Assembly: GCA_021772235.1 (NCBI GenBank)
Contig: JAJFMI010000142.1
Coordinates: 1 to 6,332, forward strand
Direction of reading: 5' to 3'
DNA: 6,332 nucleotides
From: Chlamydiota bacterium
GTDB taxonomy: Bacteria; Chlamydiota; Chlamydiia; Chlamydiales; JAJFMI01
Part shown: positions 1-4,900 of the stretch, piece after piece
How positions within the stretch are numbered: the first letter of the stretch is position 1
Layout: the number at the start of each line of letters is the position of its first letter
The notes under the pieces: model-generated
The model's database searches: none
Told to the model about the DNA's origin: nothing
Seen by the model: only the letters and a program-made list of their open reading frames with translations
Position numbers and translations under genes: made by a program

Positions 1-142
1 TATCTATATAACTTTTTTGAGATTTGGGTGGTTAGGCGCTTCGCGAACTATAAAATTCCGGCCACCAAGCCGTGTTATCTACTCTATCTTGGCGGCAGTT
101 TTTTCATTTTGCTTTGCGATAAGAAGCCGCTAGCGCTTCGCG
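1..142. repeat. Palindrome-bearing intergenic repeat, copy 1 (hybrid arms)
   Basis: First of two direct units spaced 142 bp apart. Positions 5-63 match 147-205 with a single difference (A50 versus G192). The unit has an AT-rich stretch, a GCGCTTCGCG motif (37-46), an imperfect hairpin (61-96) with the conserved core at 70-85, and then GGCAGTTTTTTCATTTTGC followed by TTTGCGATA, which is shared not with copy 2 but with the copies at 3881-3949 and 4034-4070. The left part therefore resembles copy 2 and the right part resembles copies 3 and 4. The unit may begin left of the window, since similarity already holds at position 1. No open reading frame of note lies in it. The biological class of the repeat is not recognised. 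Confidence 0.85.
61..96. terminator. Imperfect hairpin in repeat copy 1, possible terminator
   Basis: The arms GCCACCAAG (61-69) and CTTGGCGGC (88-96) pair over 9 bp with one defect: A64 faces C93 on the plus strand, while the minus strand has a G-U wobble there. The loop is 18 nt. On the plus strand the stem is followed by AGTTTTTT, a usable U-tract for a transcript entering from the left. On the minus strand, downstream of dnaX, the tract is only AATTTTA, so this would be at best a backup terminator for dnaX. Confidence 0.5.
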
Positions 143-290
143 TATTTATATAACTTTTTTGAGATTTGGGTGGTTAGGCGCTTCGCGAACTGTAAAATTC
201 CGGCCGCCATGCCGTGTTATCTACACTACCATGGCGGCCGGAATGCGATTCTGTTTTGAGATAAGAAACCACTGTTGCGGTTCGCGATAA
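143..290. repeat. Palindrome-bearing intergenic repeat, copy 2
   Basis: Second direct unit, adjoining the dnaX stop codon (299). It keeps register with copy 1 at an offset of 142 through GATAAGAA (118-125 and 260-267), then shifts by 2 nt through the final TTCGCG. The left 60 nt are nearly identical to copy 1. The part to the right of the core is strongly diverged from it (GGCCGGAATGCGATTCTG instead of GGCAGTTTTTTCATTTTG). It carries the conserved core CCGTGTTATCTACACT at 212-227. Together with copy 1 it accounts for the whole 298-bp non-coding stretch at the left of the window. Confidence 0.85.
197..244. terminator. Perfect 15-bp hairpin downstream of dnaX
   Basis: The arms ATTCCGGCCGCCATG (197-211) and CATGGCGGCCGGAAT (230-244) are exactly complementary. 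The 18-nt loop holds the core, itself able to form a small inner stem GTGT (214-217) with ACAC (223-226) around TATCT. It lies 55 nt past the dnaX stop, so it is the natural candidate terminator or 3'-end stabiliser for dnaX. The uridine tract following it on the minus strand is weak (the stem ends in AATTTTA), so intrinsic termination may be partial. Confidence 0.6.
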
Positions 291-298
291 AAAAAATA

Positions 299-1678
299 TT
301 ACTCTTTAAATTCTTTGTTGACAGAGCCGTTTAACTCCACTCCTGCAAAACGGAGTAGCGTGTCGTAATTCGCTCCCGCTTGCTGCGTTGTTTCTGTTTT
401 TGGTGGAGGTGTTGGTTTTGGGGCTGGTGGTGCTTCGGCTTTCGGCATGGGAGTTTCCGCGAATGGGAGCGATGCTTCAACCATCGGTTGTGGTATCTCA
501 ACTATTGGCTGCGGAGCTTTAACTTTTTGAGGAGTTGGGGCTTTTGGTGCAGGCGCGGGTGCCGGTTTTGGCGGCGGAGCAATTTCTTGCTGTGGGGCCG
601 TCCGGAGATTTTTCTCTAGCTGTTCGAGTCGATCAACTAGGGTTTCGGGCTGGAGGCGCTTTTGTTGTCGAAGGAGTTTGAGTAGAAGCACTTCCAAGTG
701 AATGTAGCTAATGGTTTGAGAAGAGAGGGCTTCGATAAGATAATCAAGTGCGCGGATATAGTAGTCTTTTTTTGGGGTGTTGAGGTTCGCTCGGAGGGCA
801 AGACGGAGGTGTTCAGTTAATCCGGTAATAAAGGGTTTTGGTTCTTTGCCTTGGGATTGGAGTTTTTCAGAGAAGCGAAAGGGAAAGGTGAGGTCGTTTT
901 CGTTAAGGGCTTTATCAAATGCTGTGAAGTCTTCTTGAGACGGAATACCGAGGACATCGATGATATTCTGTTTTGTGAGGGTAGTGTCGGTGAAGAGGAG
1001 CATTTTTTCAAGCAGTGATTCTGCATCGCGCACGCTTCCGCTTGAGAGGTGAGAAATTAAGGGCAGAGCTTCTTCTTCTACAGGGACGCCATAGGCATCG
1101 CAAATTTGAGCGAGTTTTTGGGTGATTTGTTCAGATTGGAGTGGTTTGAGGGGAAAGCGCTGGCAGCGGCTGAGGATGGTGGGGGGTACTTTTTGAGGCT
1201 CGGTCGTAGCGAAGAAAAATTTTACGGTTGCAGGAGGTTCTTCTAGGGTTTTTAACAGGGCGTTGAAGGCTTCTTTTGTCAGCATGTGCACTTCGTCGAT
1301 GATGTAAATTTTAAAGCGGCCGCTTGAAGGAGCGTAGGCAGCACTTTCGGTAATTTGACGAATGTCGTCAATACCGCGATTTGAGGCGCCATCAATTTCA
1401 ATCACGTCAAGAGAGCTACCAGAAGTGATTTCGAGGCAAGAGGGGCAATTATTACAGGGCTCGCCTTCAGGTGTGGGGGAGTGGCAGTTGAGCGCTTTGG
1501 CAAAGATGCGCGCAAGTGTCGTCTTTCCTGTGCCGCGTATCCCAGAAAAAAGGTAGGCGTAGCCAACCCGATCTTTTGAAAGCGAATTTATTAACACTTG
1601 AATAACGGCCTCTTGCCCAAGAACACTTGAAAATTTTTGTGGGCGGTATTTACGTGTGATTGGTATGTAATGATCCAT
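299..1678 (-). CDS. dnaX: DNA polymerase III subunit gamma/tau (clamp loader)
   Basis: ATPase subunit of the replicative clamp loader, which opens and loads the sliding beta clamp. The 459-residue product has Walker A GIRGTGKT at 46-53, four zinc-module cysteines (C65, C75, C78, C81), the VIEIDGASNRGIDDIR segment at 92-107, Walker B with DEVH at 128-131, LLKTLEEPP at 141-149, and the SRC motif at 170-172 that carries the arginine finger. The clamp-loader collar region follows to about residue 360. After it comes a proline- and alanine-rich linker and a short tail, NYDTLLRFAGVELNGSV. There is no room for the large C-terminal tau domains of Escherichia coli. The start is forced: an in-frame TAA lies two codons upstream and no other ATG exists before residue 132. 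No Shine-Dalgarno sequence precedes it. It is transcribed divergently from the PgpH-type gene and its 3' end runs into the repeat tract. Confidence 0.97.
   Translation of the reverse strand: MDHYIPITRKYRPQKFSSVLGQEAVIQVLINSLSKDRVGYAYLFSGIRGTGKTTLARIFAKALNCHSPTPEGEPCNNCPSCLEITSGSSLDVIEIDGASNRGIDDIRQITESAAYAPSSGRFKIYIIDEVHMLTKEAFNALLKTLEEPPATVKFFFATTEPQKVPPTILSRCQRFPLKPLQSEQITQKLAQICDAYGVPVEEEALPLISHLSSGSVRDAESLLEKMLLFTDTTLTKQNIIDVLGIPSQEDFTAFDKALNENDLTFPFRFSEKLQSQGKEPKPFITGLTEHLRLALRANLNTPKKDYYIRALDYLIEALSSQTISYIHLEVLLLKLLRQQKRLQPETLVDRLEQLEKNLRTAPQQEIAPPPKPAPAPAPKAPTPQKVKAPQPIVEIPQPMVEASLPFAETPMPKAEAPPAPKPTPPPKTETTQQAGANYDTLLRFAGVELNGSVNKEFKE
428..511 (-). repeat. Four 21-bp degenerate tandem repeats in the dnaX linker
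   Basis: In the proline-rich linker of DnaX four consecutive heptapeptides read QPIVEIP (511-491), QPMVEAS (490-470), LPFAETP (469-449) and MPKAEAP (448-428). They share proline at position 2 and glutamate at position 5. A weaker fifth unit, PAPKPTP, follows at 427-407. The units are imperfect at DNA level, so they are old or selected for composition. The likely role is a flexible spacer between the ATPase core and the C-terminal tail. Confidence 0.75.
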
Positions 1679-1688
1679 ACATTATAAT
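1660..1688 (+). promoter_or_regulatory. Sigma-70-like promoter for the PgpH-type gene
   Basis: TTGGTA (1660-1665) and a consensus TATAAT (1683-1688) are separated by exactly 17 nt. Transcription would start near 1695, 49 nt before the ATG at 1744. The -35 element lies inside the first codons of dnaX on the other strand. The -10 sits within the self-complementary octamer ATTATAAT (1681-1688), so a TATAAT is also presented on the minus strand. That copy, however, is only 2 nt from the dnaX ATG and has no -35 partner. Confidence 0.6.
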
Positions 1689-1743
1689 ATACATTGTGAA
1701 GGAGTATTTGCCTCGAAATTTTTATCAAGGTAGACTGTGTGGT

Positions 1744-3849
1744 ATGGCAGAAGAAATACGTGAGAGAAAATCTTTAAAATTTTTTCGTTACCTTAGGGAA
1801 CAGGACCGCGGGAAACGATTTGCTATTGGCTTTGCGCTTCTTATTACACTCACAGTTTTCTTACACTTCCGTGAAGTGCGCGTCGAAATGCTCGATCCTG
1901 GCTCATTAGCAGAGCGTTATGTTGTCGCGCAAGTCGATTTCAATTATCCAGATCGCCAGGCTACAAGCATTTTGCGGCAGCAGGCGATGGCAGAAATTGG
2001 TCCTATCTATAAGTTGTTTACAAAGGAAATTAATCAACGGCGCATCGATTTTGATCAAGCAATAGCAGATGGAAAAGTTTCTACAAAGGGTGTGAATGCG
2101 CAGGACCTTTTTAATGCAGGTGACCTTGTCGATACAGTTTTGGGAGAAGTGCTTTTTACCACACCCGCAACGAAAAATAAAATGCAGGAAGTGGGGATTG
2201 ACACCTCACGTCTAGAAGTTTTGACCGCTCTACAAGAAGATGAATCGATCAGTTTATCACCAAATATTTGGCAGAAAATACGAGAAAAAAACGAAGGTTT
2301 GAATCCACACGCCCTTGACACTGTTATTCAATTTTATGCGCAATTTGGCTATTCCTTGAAGGAAGATATTACTGAAGAGCAGAGCGTACGCGATTTAATT
2401 GCGTCGCAAGTTCCTGAAAAACGTCAGCGTGTAAAAGCGGGTAGCTCAATTGTAGAACAAGGAGAAAGAGTGACTTCACGCCATGTCAATATGATGCAGG
2501 GCATGAAGGACGCTTTATCAGAGAAACAGAGTCTGCTCCATCCTATGACAATTCTTGGCAATTTTGTCTTTGCTCTGATCATTGTCGTCTTAGGTGCCTT
2601 TTACTTTAATATTTACAAAAAAAGCTTCTATCGCTCGACAAGACAAATCGGACTTTATTGTTCTATTCTCATCGTGACACTAGTTCTGGCAAAGTTAACA
2701 GAATATACACTTCTCCATAGCAGCAGCCATTTAATAGAACTCGCGCGCTATCCGCTTTTTACTCCATTTTTAGCAATTCTACTTTGTATACTTCTCGACC
2801 AAGAAATTGCGCTTTTTTCCGCGCTATTCTTTTCAGCTATTATTGCTATTTCTCTATCTTTTGATAGTAATCGCGTTCTGACTTTAAATTTTATCGCTGC
2901 CATTGTAGCAATTCTCTCAACACGGAACCTCAGGCGTCGTAAAGAAGTTTTTATTGTATGTGTAAAGGTTTGGCTCGCAACTCTTCCCATATTAATCGGG
3001 TTTAATCTCATTTTTAATGTATTCTGGAGCCTTTCTACACTAACAGATATTATCTCGTCACTGGTATTTCTTGGTTCTACAGCCATTTTGGTGGCGGGGA
3101 TTTTACCCATATTTGAATCTGTATTCCACACGACAACGGATATCACGTTGATGGAATATATGGATCCCAACAATCAGCTTTTGCGCCGCCTCAGTATTGA
3201 AGCGCCTGGAACATACCAGCACTCTCTTGTTGTAGGATCACTTGCAGAGGCGGCAGCCCAGGCAATTGGAGCAAATGGACTTTTTTGTCGCGTTGCGACT
3301 CTCTATCATGACATTGGAAAACTCAATAATCCCCACTACTTTACTGAAAACCAGATGGGTGGTTTTAATATCCATCAGCTTCTCACTCCGCAAGAGTCAA
3401 CGCAAGTCATTATTTCGCACGTGCCTGATGGCGCTGCCCTCGGTAGAAAACATGGCCTTCCAGAAAGTTTTATCGATGTGATCGATCAGCACCACGGGAC
3501 GACTCTTGTCTACTATTTCTATTGCAAGCAGATCGAGCAGATGGGTGGTGATGCAGATAATGTCGATGAAATGCAATTTCGCTATCCTGGTCCGAAGCCT
3601 TGCTCGAAAGAAACTGCTATTATCATGATCGCTGATACGATTGAAGCGGCGTCGCGCTCGCTTGAAGATGTCAATGAAGAGAAGCTCATGGAGATGACAA
3701 ATCGTTTGGTCTCGGATAAGGCGGAAGAGGGGCAGTTTGATAATTGCGATATTACGTTTAAAGAGCTGGGGCAAGTTAAGATGGCGCTGGTCAAGACTTT
3801 AGGCGTAGCACGCCACATCCGCATAAAGTACCCCGAAAAGGGTAAATAA
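1744..3849 (+). CDS. pgpH: 7TMR-HDED/HD membrane phosphodiesterase, PgpH/YqfF family (probable c-di-AMP hydrolase)
   Basis: The 701-residue product has the family order. A short cytoplasmic start and one membrane helix (about 26-42) are followed by a 7TMR-HDED sensory domain outside the membrane (about 45-265, opening VAQVDFNYPDRQAT and closing near VKAGSSIVEQGERVT). Seven more membrane helices lie between about 270 and 457, and a cytoplasmic HD domain follows from about 475. Metal-binding residues are in place: H493 (YQHS), H522-D523 (LYHDIGK), H559, H583-H584 (IDQHHGT) and D631 (IADTIEA). Characterised relatives hydrolyse cyclic di-AMP to pApA; this activity is inferred here. The reading frame is open back to an ATG at 1660, but that start would precede the predicted transcript start and lies within dnaX. 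ATG 1744 gives a normal family N-terminus, although its ribosome site is poor (AAGG at 1727-1730). A TTG at 1708 behind AAGGAG is the alternative. The gene ends at a bidirectional terminator. Confidence 0.93.
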   Translation: MAEEIRERKSLKFFRYLREQDRGKRFAIGFALLITLTVFLHFREVRVEMLDPGSLAERYVVAQVDFNYPDRQATSILRQQAMAEIGPIYKLFTKEINQRRIDFDQAIADGKVSTKGVNAQDLFNAGDLVDTVLGEVLFTTPATKNKMQEVGIDTSRLEVLTALQEDESISLSPNIWQKIREKNEGLNPHALDTVIQFYAQFGYSLKEDITEEQSVRDLIASQVPEKRQRVKAGSSIVEQGERVTSRHVNMMQGMKDALSEKQSLLHPMTILGNFVFALIIVVLGAFYFNIYKKSFYRSTRQIGLYCSILIVTLVLAKLTEYTLLHSSSHLIELARYPLFTPFLAILLCILLDQEIALFSALFFSAIIAISLSFDSNRVLTLNFIAAIVAILSTRNLRRRKEVFIVCVKVWLATLPILIGFNLIFNVFWSLSTLTDIISSLVFLGSTAILVAGILPIFESVFHTTTDITLMEYMDPNNQLLRRLSIEAPGTYQHSLVVGSLAEAAAQAIGANGLFCRVATLYHDIGKLNNPHYFTENQMGGFNIHQLLTPQESTQVIISHVPDGAALGRKHGLPESFIDVIDQHHGTTLVYYFYCKQIEQMGGDADNVDEMQFRYPGPKPCSKETAIIMIADTIEAASRSLEDVNEEKLMEMTNRLVSDKAEEGQFDNCDITFKELGQVKMALVKTLGVARHIRIKYPEKGK

Positions 3850-3880
3850 TATTCGGCTTCTTCTCTGCTAGCGCCAAATA

Positions 3881-3932
3881 AAAAAACTGCCGCAAAGCCG
3901 TGTTATCTACACTGTCATTGCGGCAGTTTTTT
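3881..3932. terminator. Strong bidirectional intrinsic terminator (repeat copy 3)
   Basis: The arms AAAAAACTGCCGCAA (3881-3895) and TTGCGGCAGTTTTTT (3918-3932) pair perfectly over 15 bp. The 22-nt loop contains the core CCGTGTTATCTACACT (3898-3913) with inner GTGT and ACAC. Each strand has a G+C-rich stem followed by a T-run: six Ts on the plus strand, seven on the minus strand. It sits 31 nt past the PgpH stop and serves that gene. It is also the first complete hairpin met by minus-strand transcripts from the SDR gene. Confidence 0.88.
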
Positions 3933-3978
3933 CATTTTGCTTTGCGATAAAAACCCGCTACTGCGCTGTCGCGCTACG
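3881..3978. repeat. Palindrome-bearing intergenic repeat, copy 3
   Basis: Besides the hairpin, this copy has the right-hand module GGCAGTTTTTTCATTTTGC then TTTGCGATA (3922-3949), matching copy 1 (94-121), and ends in GCGCTGTCGCGCTACG (3963-3978), which recurs exactly at 4086-4101. Its left-hand flank does not resemble that of copies 1 and 2. All copies in the window have the same orientation: the right-hand module faces the stop codon of a minus-strand gene or gene relic. Confidence 0.8.
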
Positions 3979-4033
3979 ATCTCCGATCGGATGAATAACG
4001 TTTTCGGATTATTCGCTAAAGAAAGTGTTCAAC
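3974..4033 (-). pseudogene. Decayed 3' remnant of a second SDR gene copy
   Basis: Read on the minus strand, the 20 codons from 4033 to 3974 give VEHFL*RIIRKRYSSDRRS and then TAG. They align without gaps to the last 20 codons of the intact SDR gene (4156-4097), which give VERFLQRVIRKRYPTERGA and TAG. By hand count 43 of 60 bases match. Of 17 differences, 10 fall in third codon positions, 6 in first and 1 in second. This pattern suggests the copy once evolved as coding sequence. It is now dead: CAA has become TAG at 4018-4016 and nothing upstream continues the frame. At its 5' side the match ends where repeat copy 4 begins. Homology continues past both stop codons into the repeats, so gene end and terminator were duplicated together. 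Confidence 0.8.
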
Positions 4034-4101
4034 TGTCATTACGGCAGTTTTTTTATTTTGCTTTGCGATATGAAACCGTTGGTTAGCGCTGTCGCGCTAC
4101 G
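4031..4101. repeat. Truncated repeat copy 4, lacking its left arm
   Basis: Positions 4033-4070 align with 3912-3949 of copy 3 at an offset of 121, with few changes (TTACGGCAG for TTGCGGCAG, T7 for T6C). The left arm and the GTGTTATCTACA part of the core are missing and replaced by the SDR remnant, so the large hairpin cannot form. Only a 5-bp stem AACTG (4031-4035) with CAGTT (4045-4049) remains, followed by seven Ts on the plus strand. The block ends in the shared GCGCTGTCGCGCTACG (4086-4101), which runs over the SDR stop codon. Positions 3850-4096 as a whole contain repeats and the remnant but no intact gene. Confidence 0.78.
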
Positions 4102-4900
4102 CTCCGCGTTCTGTTGGATAGCGTTTGCGGATTACACGTTGGAGAAAACGTTCGACAAGGGCTGAGGGGAGAAGATAGTGGGCGATGAAAAGGCCCGCTC
4201 GATAATGCCAGTTGAAAACATAGAGCGGTTTTTCTTTTTCGATTTGTTTGAGAAGGAGTTTAGCTGCTTTTGATGGTGAGATGGCGCCGCGGGCCGGTCG
4301 CTGTGGATAGTTTTTTGCGGCTTTTACTCTGAATGCTGTTTCTATTTGTCCCGGACAAGCGCAGAGGACGCGAATGTTGGAATCGCGAAGTTCTTGATCG
4401 AGGCCGCGCGAAAAGTTTGTTACAAAGGCTTTGGATGCGCTGTAGACGCAAAAAGTGGGGTAGGGAAAGAAGGAGGCTGCGGAAGAGATATTGAGAATGA
4501 TACCGCGCTTTTGAGCCTTTTTGAGCGTGCGTGCAGCAGAGAGGGTGATTTCAAGTAACGCTTTTGCGTTGATGTCTATTATTTCAAGTTGTTCTTCGAT
4601 GGTGTGCATGAGGGCGGGGCCGTAGAGCCCTTTTCCTGCGTTATTGATGATGAGCTCAGGTTTATGTTCGTCGATAAGAGATCTGATTTCTTTTCGCGAA
4701 TTTGGCTCGAGGAGGTTGCCGACGTGTGTTGTGATAGGGGCTTTTTTCTGCAGAATCTGTTTGAGTTCGAGAAGGGGTTCACGGGATTTTGCGGTAAGGA
4801 TGAGTTCGATTCCACGGGATGCGAGTTGTTCTGCAACACGTATGCCAAGGTCAGATGTTGCTCCTGTGATGAGCGCTTTTTTTATTTCATGAAGTTGCAT
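4097..4900 (-). CDS. Short-chain dehydrogenase/reductase (classical SDR), NAD(P)-dependent
   Basis: A 267-residue cytosolic oxidoreductase with a Rossmann fold. Visible motifs are the cofactor loop TGATSDLG (12-19), NNAG (86-89), the structural Asn in DINA (N111), ISS with probable catalytic S140, YSASK with Y153 and K157, and PGQIET (183-188). The usual TGxxxGxG loop has Asp at position 17 in place of the middle Gly, a variant known in some SDR subfamilies. The C-terminal part ends in a hydrophobic stretch (FNWHYRAGLFIAHYLLPSA) and a basic tail, so loose membrane contact is possible. The length is typical. Substrate cannot be assigned. The start ATG lies inside the last codons of the mutase gene (19-nt overlap) with a good ribosome site. 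The last 20 codons have a decayed duplicate downstream at 3974-4033. Confidence 0.93.
   Translation of the reverse strand: MQLHEIKKALITGATSDLGIRVAEQLASRGIELILTAKSREPLLELKQILQKKAPITTHVGNLLEPNSRKEIRSLIDEHKPELIINNAGKGLYGPALMHTIEEQLEIIDINAKALLEITLSAARTLKKAQKRGIILNISSAASFFPYPTFCVYSASKAFVTNFSRGLDQELRDSNIRVLCACPGQIETAFRVKAAKNYPQRPARGAISPSKAAKLLLKQIEKEKPLYVFNWHYRAGLFIAHYLLPSALVERFLQRVIRKRYPTERGA

Noticed and set aside
217..226. TTATCTACA in the repeat core resembles a DnaA box (TTATNCACA), near a replication gene
   Set aside because: It has a mismatch at a strongly conserved C, copy 1 loses a further base, and the inner palindrome GTGT-TATCT-ACAC explains the conservation at least as well. There is no AT-rich unwinding element or cluster in one orientation.
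1..290. Possible CRISPR array or tandem minisatellite
   Set aside because: There are only two units, of about 142 bp, with no short repeats alternating with unique spacers. The structure is a duplicated hairpin element.
767..773. Seven-A run in dnaX (minus strand), a possible slippage site producing a short gamma form
   Set aside because: Slippage here would truncate the protein at about residue 305, within the collar domain needed for clamp-loader assembly, unlike known gamma/tau sites, which lie after it. No supporting stem or upstream stimulator was seen.
2748..3173. Open frame of 141 codons on the minus strand inside the PgpH-type gene
   Set aside because: It is antisense to the conserved transmembrane part of a well-supported gene, has no ribosome site or recognisable protein features, and is best read as a shadow frame.
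3993..4014. Small inverted repeat GAATAA/TTATTC with a 10-nt loop
   Set aside because: It lies wholly inside the decayed SDR codons and is explained by that ancestry. It is short, AT-rich and not followed by a T-run.
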